This document shows positions 49,466-59,668 of a stretch of 64,000 nt of DNA, piece by piece. The notes beneath the pieces are model-generated. The model did not search any database and was not told the origin of the DNA. It was given only the letters and a program-made list of their open reading frames with translations. How positions within the stretch are numbered: the stretch's first letter is position 1; the number at the start of each line of letters is the position of its first letter. This DNA is from Quillaja saponaria. Its lineage: Eukaryota; Streptophyta; Magnoliopsida; Fabales; Quillajaceae. The position numbers were made by a program, and so were the translations under genes. The stretch is from NCBI GenBank assembly GCA_029379385.1, contig CM055618.1:17709071-17773070 (forward strand). Direction: 5' to 3'.

Positions 49466-49980
49466 GGCTTATAATTCTGATTTCTGAAAGCAAAAGAAAC
49501 AAGAACCAAAAAAATTGAAAGATTGGGACTTTAGTAGTCTCTATATATGTGTTTGTAAAGAGATCGAGAACAAAGACACATTCTGTTTACTTGGCGAGCA
49601 GGAAACAATTAAGCAATGGAGTACTGATTAGCGCTTTGTCAGGGAATTTTGCTTAATTAGAAACTATGTCTATGGATATTTTATTTTACAGTTGTATTTG
49701 ACGTGTAGATTCGTATTAATACTTGATACGTTACAATAAACTCTACCTATTAAGTTTAAAATCCCCATATATAGAATTATATGGGCAATTAGTGCTTGGT
49801 GCCAACCTTAATTGGTCAGCGATTCCTAATTGCTTACACTTTCCTTTCTTTCATAGTATTAAGTATATTAATTTGAATAGTCAAATATCATATAATAGTT
49901 AAGGAGGTATATTCTATTAATGAGTCTTAAGTCAAGAAATATTAGATTGATATTTAAATTTTTTTTTGATAATTTAAGAG
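49466..49980. other. Intergenic, lipase promoter side
   Basis: Probable promoter and leader of the lipase gene followed by AT-rich DNA; nothing else is seen. Confidence 0.5.
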
Positions 49981-50271
49981 TCCATTTGGATGGAGGGGAA
50001 TGGAGAGAGAGAGGAAAGGAGAGGAGAGGGTAATCTATATTTTTTCTTTATTTGGGAATATTTTTTTTATTTTTTTTTTTAATAGAGAGAGAGGAAATGG
50101 AAGATTTGGAAGGAAAGGATGAGTACTTCATAATGTTTCACCTATTTACTCTCCTCTAATTTCCTCTCAAACTCCTAATATGTCCTGAAAAAGTTGGCCT
50201 GATAGTTGCGGAGATATTTTTTATTTATTGATTTCAAAGTTCAAAATTTTTGATTCCCCTCCATATAAAGG
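49981..50271. mobile_element. Candidate MITE with GGAGGGGAAT inverted ends
   Basis: The left end TCCATTTGGATGGAGGGGAA and the reverse complement of the right end TCCTTTATATGGAGGGGAAT agree over about 20 bases with one gap. The inner flanks are purine-rich on the left (GAGAGAGAGGAAA) and pyrimidine-rich on the right (CTCTCCTCTAATTTCCTCTC), extending the inverted symmetry. No coding sequence. I did not find a clear target duplication. Confidence 0.5.
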
Positions 50272-50534
50272 AGATTGTGTATGCTGAATTGCTTTATCTT
50301 GTTGCTATAGTGATGCTAATGAATTTTTTTATTTTTTAAATATAATAAGGGATTATATTTAGAAATAAGATTTATTTATTTGAAAAATTAGCCCAGCAAA
50401 AACTTCAAGAATGACTTGCAAATAAATATGATGCCCAAAGATTAATAGAATCTCCTACTAATAAGAGTAACTACCATATATAATATATTCTTATAAATTT
50501 CATTACAAGTTGACGTAAATTAGTGCTTGAACAT

Positions 50535-50912
50535 TACGTACACTCACTTGGTAGTGTCTGTTGTAGACATATATGCATGTTCGAAAGTGCTTGAACATGA
50601 AATTAATCCTTATCATCGTAGGGCAACCTAGGGGCCATGCATATCGTCGCTATAAACAAACCTGTAATACCTAATATGATTATTTCTCAACTCATTTTTC
50701 ATGTATTCTCCAAAATTCTCATCTCCAGCTCTAGGTTTTCCAAACGTGTAGACACCTTCCAACCTCTTCAGCAACAATTTCTCATCATGCAACAACAAAA
50801 TTGTTGGAAAAAAAAATTGCAAGTGCTCTGCCTAAACTGTGTCCTGTCATTATATATTTTGCTTTCTTATTTTCATCCAAATGTTCCCTTAGAATGTCTC
50901 TAATGATATAAT
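50535..50912 (-). pseudogene. Decayed copy of an OBL1-type lipase exon
   Basis: Minus-strand fragments match the catalytic exon of the neighbouring lipase: a helix ending in [19 protein letters not shown], then [20 protein letters not shown], then RYYRFVYSDDM, RLPYDDKD and MFKHFRTC. One extra T in the run at about 50809-50817 breaks the frame after the nucleophile elbow. A further shift and stop follow SDDMHGP, and a TAA lies after DDKD. The second Gly of GHSLGG is Arg. A GTGAGT donor after the exon end still exists near 50545. The other exons are not found. It lies about 1 kb upstream of the intact gene in the same orientation, so a tandem duplicate that decayed is the simplest origin. Confidence 0.82.
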
Positions 50913-52886
50913 ATCAGAATTTAAGACTCTCTACCCACTCCAAGTCATGGGTTCCCCACAAACATAACCAACAAAGCAAAAACATCATTTCTTGCATTAC
51001 CAAATAAAAGTGGAAAACATAACCAGCAACTTTGGTAAAAGTTCCCCACAAAAACTTGTTGCATCTGCAAGCCTGAGTTCGTTGTACAATATCCTTTAGC
51101 CCATGTAACAAGTAAGCAGGCCTGAGGGTTTAGGTTCGAAAGGTTTTAATGTGCATTATCCAATGGGCTACCGAGAGGCCTGGTAAGAGTTAAATCTTCA
51201 TCTTTATGATCATACCAAAAACATAATTGTACGTTCTTATTTTTTTAAAATAAAATATAATTATAAATCATAGGACATTGAAATACATTGTACCTTGCAC
51301 ATGGGACAAGAAAGAAAAGAAGAATTTTGGTCCAAAAGAAGACTACCTAGATCTGCATCCTCTTATCTAACCGACCCCCACCCTCCCTTTACCCAATCTA
51401 CGTCAAGCAAACCAACAACCATTTTAATGTCGGTTTTCATATTTCATTACATACATGGAATTCATGAACATCACCAAAAGCTATACTACATTACAAAATC
51501 ACTTGATCTTATCTGTATTTAAGATGAATGGTTGCCTCAACCTAAGAAATTACTCTTGTTTTATTTATTTATTTAGTAGATACTATACATACGTATACAT
51601 ACACTTGTATTGATCAATTAATTTGACAAGGAACATGGAAAGCTTATCATGTATCCTATATCCTATATAAAAGAAAAAGAGGTGGCCAGGTAGAAGGGTA
51701 GATGGATAAACAAAATGATAGAAAGAATTGTGCTTGTCAGATAGATTTGATGGAGAAGGATTCATTGCACTTGCACTTGAAGTCGAACTTGAATGGGGTA
51801 CATATAGAAAGATAATGTAGGATCTAGTCCTTCATGTGATTTTAATAATCATGATCAAAGTCTTGTAGCTAACTTGCTAAGAGTGATCGAGAGGGTGTGT
51901 ATGTATGTGTTGGAATCTTATGAGAATGTCTCACGTGCATGGGCCTAGCTATTTACTTAATTTGACCATTTTCTCAAATTAATTCATTTTCTATAATAAG
52001 CCCTAGAACGTACTACTAGATTTGATTCCCATAGGTAGATATAAGAAGGCTAGGTGGGTGGTTTAGAGGCATGATTGTTGAGACATGAACACCCAAATTA
52101 TGCGACCCTGTCCTGGGAGGCAACCTACTTCTTAATTAACTTGATATCATATAATTACATCTATATATCTGATCTCTCTAACTAGCTTTTACCATTCTGT
52201 ATATTTTATCCAATAAGTTATTAAAACTTCAAGTTCAGACTATAAGTAATATTTGATAAAATGAAATGCATTCGTAATTGGAGATCGTGGTATTCCTTTG
52301 AAACTTTCTATAATACTCTCACAACTAAGATTGAAGCAGTTGAATTTTTTTGTCTACGCTATGGTATCTCATTGGTGGATGTTAGAATTTCTGTATATGT
52401 TTTTACTTTTTATTCAGTGATTCTCCAGCCTGCTTTCCCCAACAAATTAAGCTAATTCCACGTGTATTAACTAGGTTTTCTAAGTTACTTTTTTTATTGC
52501 GATATAGGAAAAGTGGTAAGAATATTATGTATAGAGTATTGTTTTTTGAATGTAATATTTTTGAAAATATTAGTGAATTTTTTTTTATTCACTTGTAAAA
52601 TTCAATGTAACAATCGAAAAATATTAATTTGACCCCATTGAATTATAATTTTTTTCCACAATAGTCTATCATCAAAATAAAATATATACGGTCTTAAAAA
52701 TTTGTTTATTAAAATTTAGCCACCAATCCATTAACGTTAATGAAGTTGAATGAGGCTATTTTGACATTCTTGTTTAAATCTTAATGTTTTGTTCAATATA
52801 GATATATTTTTATTTTGTATATGAAACTCTCTATTCTTTACAAAAATAAAATAATTTTGTTTTCTATCTTATTTTCTAATACCCAA
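50913..52886. other. Intergenic region
   Basis: No gene is supported. An open minus frame at 50914-51111 shows no match to missing lipase exons. The rest is AT-rich. Confidence 0.5.
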
Positions 52887-53010
52887 AGCTGGTTGGTTAC
52901 AGTGGTAAGTAAATTACAATCCCAGGAAGAAGGCCAAAAGTTCGAATCGATAAATAGGAAAGATTAATAATCATATCGTTTTTTAGACCCGAATCAGATT
53001 ATGCCCTTTT
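52887..53010 (+). mobile_element. tRNA-like SINE candidate
   Basis: AGCTGGTTGGTTACAGTGG at about 52887-52905 resembles the tRNA A-box region, and AGTTCGAATCG at 52939-52949 is close to the consensus B-box GGTTCGAATCC. The spacing of about 35-45 bases fits an RNA polymerase III promoter. No tRNA cloverleaf forms and no clear target duplication was found, so the 3' border is a guess. Confidence 0.45.
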
Positions 53011-53302
53011 GGGTGTTTGAATAATTTTAAAAATAAAGTACTTACTTTAGCGTCACTTTTTTTGTGTGAATTGAAGGGTAAGATTGAGTTACTGCATATT
53101 AGTAAATTAAGGTTGATGCCGATGGATGATCAATTGTTGGAAACTGACATATCTTCTATTAGAAAAACAAGAAGGTCTGGGTAACAATTAGACATTGAGA
53201 AATACAACTTCAAATTCTTAATTTACAATCCCTCCAAACCATGCATCAACAGACGAAACTAAACAATACATTTATGTTACAAAGGAAGAACTTGCTGTCT
53301 TC
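53011..53302 (-). other. Probable 3' UTR of the HECATE gene
   Basis: The bases left of the stop at 53303 are AT-rich and non-coding, placed to be its 3' UTR. Confidence 0.4.
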
Positions 53303-54085
53303 TCAACTAAGCATTTGCATAGAGCCCACCATTGGAGTAGGTTGGTAACCCTTCAATAAAGCAGAGTAATTCACATTGGCATTCGTCGTCATTCCCTGGA
53401 AAACAACACCCAACGATCTTTTTGCCCCAGCTTGTTCAAGTGTCTGAACCTGTTTCTTTAAGAACTTCACGTAATGTATAGCTTCATCCAACATTGAAGC
53501 AGTATCCATTTTAGTACCTCCAGGAACAAGTCTCTGAAGAATTCTTATTCTTTCACTTATTCTCTCCCTTCTGTGCCTTGCAGCCACACTCTGCGGATCC
53601 TTGGAAATCTTCACGTTCCTTCTTTTTGGTGGCTTCACAGATTCTGGGTCTATATGAATCGGTTGCATTACCGCTATCCGAAAGATCATCTCTCTCATTG
53701 CTGCCATAGAATTTCTCTTCTGTGGTGGATATGCTAATGTGTTTGGATTCTTGAGTGATCTTCCAGCTGAAATGACATTATTGTATTGAAATGGTGTTGT
53801 CATGTGTTCTTGATTTGGGTTGCTAATTAATAAAGCAGCACAAGAAACTGGAGGGTTATTAATCAAATTGGGTGAAGCTACATTTGGTTCTTGGAATATG
53901 GGTGGTATGGTTGCAATGCTTGTGGAGCTGTTTCCAGTTCCAACAGAGAACTCTGTTTCTGGATATATGGGATTGTTATAAAAAGGGTCGCAGAAATCAG
54001 TAAACTTTTCCATTTGCATCATCATTGCCATCATTTCCATGCTGTTATCCCCTGCTGATGAAGTTTTCACTATGCCCACGTCCAT
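53303..54085 (-). CDS. HECATE-type bHLH transcription factor
   Basis: Intronless, 260 residues, ATG at 54085. The N-terminus has a Met-rich segment and METEKFTDFC-like block ([11 protein letters not shown], about 22-32), as in HEC proteins. [20 protein letters not shown] (127-146) and [20 protein letters not shown] (152-171) lead into the bHLH at about 161-217, with [19 protein letters not shown] and [15 protein letters not shown]. The block is nearly identical to Arabidopsis HEC1/HEC2. The basic region lacks the His of classical E-box binders (Gln at that place), typical of the clade. HEC proteins dimerise with SPATULA and control gynoecium and transmitting-tract growth, shoot meristem activity and auxin/cytokinin balance. 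Intronless structure also fits HEC genes. Which HEC paralogue cannot be settled. Confidence 0.93.
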   Translation of the reverse strand: MDVGIVKTSSAGDNSMEMMAMMMQMEKFTDFCDPFYNNPIYPETEFSVGTGNSSTSIATIPPIFQEPNVASPNLINNPPVSCAALLISNPNQEHMTTPFQYNNVISAGRSLKNPNTLAYPPQKRNSMAAMREMIFRIAVMQPIHIDPESVKPPKRRNVKISKDPQSVAARHRRERISERIRILQRLVPGGTKMDTASMLDEAIHYVKFLKKQVQTLEQAGAKRSLGVVFQGMTTNANVNYSALLKGYQPTPMVGSMQMLS

Positions 54086-54328
54086 GAATTTCTTTCACAC
54101 TGAAACAGAACTGAGAGGGTAGTATGGGATGTGATAATCAAGCTGAATAACAGAGTATGGGAGAGCAGAGATTAATAGTACTGGGATCAAAGAGAATTAG
54201 GGTTTCTATCAGATTTTCAGGCAGAGATAAGATGATGGGAAAGAATAAATTAGTGGGATAGAAAGTTTGCAGTATTATTATTTCTGGAACCGACCAACAA
54301 TGTAGCAGGCCTCACTGTGAGTGGAAAG

Positions 54329-54339
54329 ACTTTATATAG
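54329..54339 (-). promoter_or_regulatory. TATA box of the HECATE gene
   Basis: On the minus strand the sequence reads CTATATAAAGT, a near-ideal TATA box about 245 bases before the ATG. The leader between them has no ATG on the minus strand. Confidence 0.65.
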
Positions 54340-57005
54340 CACCAAATTCTGACCAATTTTTTTATTCTTGGAAATGAAAATATTAAAGAAATGTTATCAT
54401 CATCAAACTCATTTATGAGGGTTTGCAATTTTTATCTCTGTTAAAAACCTGCCCATCAAGTGGGGTTGCCTCTATTAATTACTATATTTTATCAACCATT
54501 GATTTATAGCATTGTTAAATGTCAAAGCTGCACTTATGTGAGATCAATGGCTTCTATTAAGTTGGGCCCACAAATGGAGGTGCATGAACCAGCTTCTCAT
54601 CAAGTTATATGTATGTGATGCTTTTGACTGAAAAAAACGTTCTTACTTTCTAAAGATAAAGCCCCAATGAACCCCACTCCCACATGAAATTTGTCAGACA
54701 CATTGGTAGAAGACCTACTGGTACAAGTTTGAAATGGTATTTAGTTTTTTACCTCTAGCACCGGCAAATTGGTGCAGCAGAAGAGGGATTGGTGACCAAG
54801 TCCAACTAATTATATGACGTGCTTGTTGCAGAAAACAGAACCAAATGAACGAGCAAGAAGAAGAAAGCAAAGTATAAATAAACCATGTTTAGATTAGATC
54901 CCAAATGGTTCAGAGTTCACTGCTGTTTGGTCACTGTACAACCTTGGCACGCTTATCGATAAGGATTGGGAACTGGTGGTGGTGATGCAGACGTTCCTTC
55001 CTATAATGCAGAATCTACAATTGTTTGTGTTCTGCTGGTAAATTTAATTTTTCCCCAATTGGTAACTGAAGCTAACGAAATTTACATTATTGGATTAGCT
55101 TTTCAGTTTTCATGAACCTGTGTATATATTAATTCGTGCATATTTTTATGAAATCATATAGCACAAGACAATTTTCCTTGTACCATTCATAATTAGAATC
55201 ACTATCTACTCCTCTACATTACCATGTAAATCTTGTTCAAGAACAGATTATATTTTGACTCAATCTGATAAAGTAGGAAGATGACAAACTACATTGAAGT
55301 GCACATGGAAGACTTTCGTTGAAGGGTACATCCAATTTTGTGGTCTGCAGGTGAACAAGTTTTTAATCTTACCTCCTCTGATCGGGGACCAATTTGAGCT
55401 GGGAAGAGAATCCATTATTTGAAAAAAATAGAAAATTTGAAGTTGTATTCTATCATATAATTTGAATGAAGCTTTGGGATCATGCAGCAGATAATGACAT
55501 TGTTCAGAAAGGGGTCCATTTTCTCTCTTTGTAGATGATCAGTGAAATGGACTTAAATTTACTGTCATCCCAATTGCACAAATCAATGGCTAAAGTGAAA
55601 GATGCAACCTTTCAGATTGTCTGGCTACTAATAGTCATATAATCATTGTAGCTAAATGACCATTTTCACGAACCATCTGCTGCTCTTCTGGGAAAAGAAA
55701 ACTACCAGACAAAAACAAACACACACACACACGAGGTTCAAAAACTTTCTCTGTAATTGACAGTAAACAGTGACTGTTAACAGAACCTTCGTACTTGATG
55801 AGATCTCTGTATTTATTCTAAGTCTACCAACTACTCCAAAATGTAATTAAAGTGGTGGCCTGGTTTCGTGCATGAAAGATTGAAAGCTCTTTATGAAGCG
55901 GCAGAGTCAACTCAAATCTCTGAAAACTTAAATGGGTTGGCAATGGTGTTTCATAAATATAACTTGTTATAGCTTCATTGATTAGATTTGCTGGCAGCAG
56001 TAGCATCAAACTTGTTTGATCTAATGCTCTCCGAGTTTGCCTTTTGTTTCAGCAAATTCTGCACAAGGCAGGAAGGTATCATTAAGTCTGTGGCTATGCA
56101 ATTGTGGGTTGTCAACTTGAGATCGTTCTCGTTCATAAAAGCAAAAGCAACAAAAGGCAAGGTGCTGTCAAATACTACTAAAGGCCATGAGTTTGCTTTT
56201 AGACAGACGAGCCCTTTACCCAGACCTTAAGAAGAAGAAGAAGGAAAAAAAAAAAAATAAGTAGAATAGCCCAGACCTTAAGAAGAGGACCATAGTAGAA
56301 GTTCACATTGGGTGTTATCTTTTATGTGCAATATTTGGGCTTCACTGTGAAGTCCGATTCTCCCATAAAGTGCTTATTGAGCTTTTGCATATTTGTTTTG
56401 CTTTACTCCTTTTACATATCACAAATTAATATCAATTTCTTGCATCTAAATAAACTTATATCCAAGTTTCGATTTTAAAATCTAATTAGAAACAATTTTT
56501 TTTATTACTTATTTATAATATAGTAAGTATTAAACCTATTCATGAATCCTAAAATATTCTATTGTTTTACGTTTGTCAAATATATTAGAAGGGAGGTTAT
56601 AAGAATGGGTTCAGCAACAAATCACTGTTCGAAGTTTGAGGCATGAGCCTCCATCTAATCAAGTTTAATAAACTATTAAATAACATATATAACTATTATT
56701 TACACTTGATTTGCCCAGTCCAGAATCACCTATTAAATATTTCTTCTTTTTATTTGTTGATTTTTTTCTTTTTTAAATATCATATATATTAAAATAAAAA
56801 CTTTTTGTAACGGTTATCACACATGACAGTTTAAAAACTGTTATGTGGCTTTGTTGAAGGGTTTGGTTATGAGATGGACCAATAAAATTATACCATGTGA
56901 GCATAAAGTGATATAAAAAAAATTCATGACCAGACAATTTTTAAATGTCATTTAACATTCATTATTGGTTTTAATAATAATAATAATATTTTGTCTTCTT
57001 TAACT
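54340..57005. other. Intergenic region upstream of HECATE
   Basis: Moderately AT-rich with no gene recognised. A CA repeat (about 55720-55733) is present. Open frames near 55975-56230 have no family features. A 16-base repeat (cccagaccttaagaag) occurs at 56219 and 56270. Confidence 0.5.
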
Positions 57006-57515
57006 TTGATTTACCACTTTTAAATGATATCTTAGTTATATTTATTAGTCACCAATTATGAATGGCCTTTTCCTTCTCCTACTCCATTATTTTCATCAAC
57101 ATAAATAATAATTATTCTCTTTATTAATAGTTATAAGATCTATTTCAGTTAAGTTATTATATTTTATTTCTAAAATAGTTTGAATATTAATTAAGTTTTA
57201 ATTTTTGTATCTAATTTGGGTTCACCACATTTAAATGACATTTATTTACAATTTATTATTAACCATTTAATTATGAATTGCCTTTTCGGTTCTCATACTC
57301 CATATCTTTTCATCAGCATAAATAATAATAATTATTATTATTTATTAAGTGATAATTATTCTTCTTATTGATAGTTCTAAGATCTATTTAAGTTATCATT
57401 TTCTATTTTTGTTTTTAATATTGTGTAACTTCTGTTATTTCTTAATATGTGGTTTTCCATATATTTCTTACATTTATTTATGACTTAATATTATCTATTT
57501 AATTATGAATTGTAT
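57006..57515. repeat. Diverged tandem duplication of about 215 bp
   Basis: Copy one (about 57006-57195) and copy two (about 57220-57415) share an ordered set of blocks: accacNtttaaatga, aattatgaatNgcctttt, catactccat or ctactccatt, catcaNcataaataata, and taagatctattt. The offset grows from 215 to 244 because of an insertion in copy two. A third partial copy with atttaattatgaattg lies near 57496. The DNA is non-coding. Confidence 0.75.
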
Positions 57516-58438
57516 ATTGTTTTTCCTCTCAGACCTCTTCCGAGTCAATGATCATTCAATTTGACTTCTTAGTTTCTAAAGCCTTTGAACTTTTATTTTC
57601 TCCAGGTCCTCCATTTAGATTGAAGACAAGTTGAGAATCGTAATTTTGGTCTCAGTCATATTTTTAATGTGTTTAAATTATTCAAAAATTATGATATATG
57701 ATTATAATGAAAAAAATTATTTATATGTAAATTATAAAAAATATTTTCATTTATTTTTTTTATAAAATTGATTTTATTATTCAGTTTGATAATAAGAAGC
57801 ATAAAAAATATATAAGGGACTGTTTGAACGCGCCACTGAGAAACTGCCTCATACGTACAGCGTGGATGCCGGCTGCCACGTACCAAAATGGCTTGCCGGC
57901 CGCGGTGTCCATGATGCCGATCCAAACCGATGTCTATTCAACTACGCGGCGCTAAGTAAGAGTTAACATATAAAAACCTTCAAAATACAATTTTCAAAGT
58001 AAACTGACTTTGTATTGTTGTTGCATCACCGCTATTCATCTTCATCATCTGATTCCTATCAGTCTAAATTCTTATGATTCCAAAAATCAAACGACCTCCC
58101 AAATTCTATATCCTGCACATTACCACACTAGATAAATCCTCCGCACAGAAGACAAACAAGACCGCACGACAAAAATAAAACTAAAGAAAATAGAGGACAG
58201 GAGGCCCTTAATTGAGGCATTGATTGTGCACAGCTGTAACCCAATCAGACTCTTACCAACATGCCCTACAGCTCCATGTGACCTTTCTTTGTCCTCTGCC
58301 CCCTCCTCTGTTTTTTGTACACTGGCTTCGGAACCACCTCATCCCAAAAACCGATTACCCTCTAAAACTTAAAATCCCATAAGCACGGACTATACCCACC
58401 AAGTGAAAAATTCACCATCTGTGTCTGTGTCTGTGTCT
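57516..58438. other. Intergenic and RALF gene upstream region
   Basis: No coding. ATATAAAAACC near 57968 could be a distant TATA box. A short GC-rich island lies at about 57830-57955 in AT-rich DNA. A (tgtgtc)3 repeat stands just before the RALF ATG. Confidence 0.5.
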
Positions 58439-58822
58439 ATGGCTTTCCCGGCTCTTCCCAGGCTTGCCCTGTTCATTTGCTTCGCTATTTACCTCTGTTC
58501 CGCTCCCTGTGTTCGTTCTCAGATCGATGAAACGAGCTTGAAGTTGTTAATGACGGACGCTTTAGAATTTTCCACCACTACAATGTCGGTATTCGACCAG
58601 CTAGACGGCGATGAAGTGGACGGCATAGAGGGTGGGTTCGATCGTAGATCTCTTTACTGGCGGAGACCATACTATATCTCCTATGGTGCGCTCTCTGCTA
58701 ATAGAATCCCATGCCCAGCTCGATCAGGAAGGTCCTACTATACCCACAACTGTTTCAAAGCAAGAGGCCCTGTTCACCCTTACACCAGAGGCTGTTCTGC
58801 CATCACTCGCTGTAGAAGATGA
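58439..58822 (+). CDS. RALF34: RALF34-type rapid alkalinization factor prepropeptide
   Basis: Intronless, 127 residues. The ATG at 58439 opens a classic signal peptide (hydrophobic core about 9-21, cut near residue 27). An acidic propeptide follows, then the S1P-type protease site RRSL at 69-72. The mature peptide starts at about Tyr73. It carries YISYGAL (79-85), the receptor-binding motif, and four Cys at 92, 105, 119 and 125 that form the two RALF disulfides, and ends in RCRR. RRSLYWRR and SGRSYYTHNCFKARGPVHPY are diagnostic of RALF34. RALF peptides are secreted, raise apoplastic pH and bind FERONIA/THESEUS-type receptor kinases with LLG/LRX partners. In Arabidopsis RALF34 signals through THESEUS1 in lateral root initiation. 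The open frame extends upstream to a GTG, but no earlier ATG exists. Confidence 0.95.
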   Translation: MAFPALPRLALFICFAIYLCSAPCVRSQIDETSLKLLMTDALEFSTTTMSVFDQLDGDEVDGIEGGFDRRSLYWRRPYYISYGALSANRIPCPARSGRSYYTHNCFKARGPVHPYTRGCSAITRCRR

Positions 58823-59568
58823 AGAGCTAAAAATTTCTGTTCCAGTTTTAATTGTTTAATTAATTATACTATTATATAATGTAATGCGTATGTGCTTGGT
58901 TTTTTGGGTTGCAAGAGATTATCATTAGAGGTCATATCCCATAGGAGGAAAAGATCTGAGCTTTTAGCCATTAGTGTATGTGAGTTTGGGTTCGTGGGTA
59001 ATAGCTTCAACTCGTTGCTGTAGAATTTCATAACTGATATTTGTGATATTTATTTGGTTAATAATGGTTTCTAATTTGCAATTTATTTTTGTGGGTTAAA
59101 GAAATTAGCTTGTAAAACACTGAATGTGTCCTCCTTGAGTTTGATTAATTGTAGAAAAAGAAAATGGTTGAATTTGGTAAATTCACGTTTGGGTGAGTTA
59201 ATTTGGAGAGGTTTCAAGTTTCAACTATCCCAGTTGCTCTCCAACCACATATTTAATTCCCGCAACTAACATTTGTGGGAGTATTAATTGAGTAAATTGG
59301 TACATTGCGGTGCCTTAACGGTGGTGATAAATTTTATTATTCTGCTATGTAATGCATCCAGCGGCAGAACAAAAACTCTGGTGTGTAGGTTCTTGGGCAA
59401 TAGCTTGACTGATGATTGAATTGCAGTAAAATCTTAGTGCCGATAATTGAATAGATACTAAATTAATACGGCCATACTTATGAGATTGTTTGGTGACTCT
59501 TATATAGGGATTGACATTAATATAATAATAAATATTTATATTCTTATATTATATCTGGTATAAATTTA
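58823..59568. other. RALF 3' region and intergenic DNA
   Basis: The first few hundred bases are probably the 3' UTR of the RALF gene; no other gene seen. Confidence 0.5.
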
Positions 59569-59668
59569 TTTTTTTATTAAGGGAGAGGCCAAGGCTCAAA
59601 CCCTGGACCTCGAAGGGGAAGGAAAGGAAGAGAGGAATGTCTCTGGACCACTAAGGGTCTTTCTGATA
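59569..59668 (-). mobile_element. Short tRNA-like SINE with target-site duplication
   Basis: On the minus strand the unit begins near GACCCTTAGTGGTCCAGAG (A-box-like), continues to GGTTTGAGCC (B-box-like), and ends in a run TTAATAAAAAAA that forms the tail. It is flanked by GTATAAATTTA (59558-59568) and GTATAAATCTA (59669-59679), an 11-base duplication with one mismatch. Size about 100 bases, no coding. Pol III boxes, A-rich tail and flanking duplication together fit a retroposed SINE. Confidence 0.7.

Noticed and set aside
50914..51111. Possible upstream exons of the lipase pseudogene
   Set aside because: No segment matches the conserved exon 1-3 blocks of the live lipase.
51053..51140. Possible tRNA gene with GGTTCGAAAGG near 51133
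   Set aside because: The arms do not pair and no A box lies at the right distance.
58403..58438. Upstream extension of the RALF frame
   Set aside because: The extended start is GTG and the added residues are a coded TGTGTC repeat; the signal peptide begins properly at the ATG at 58439.
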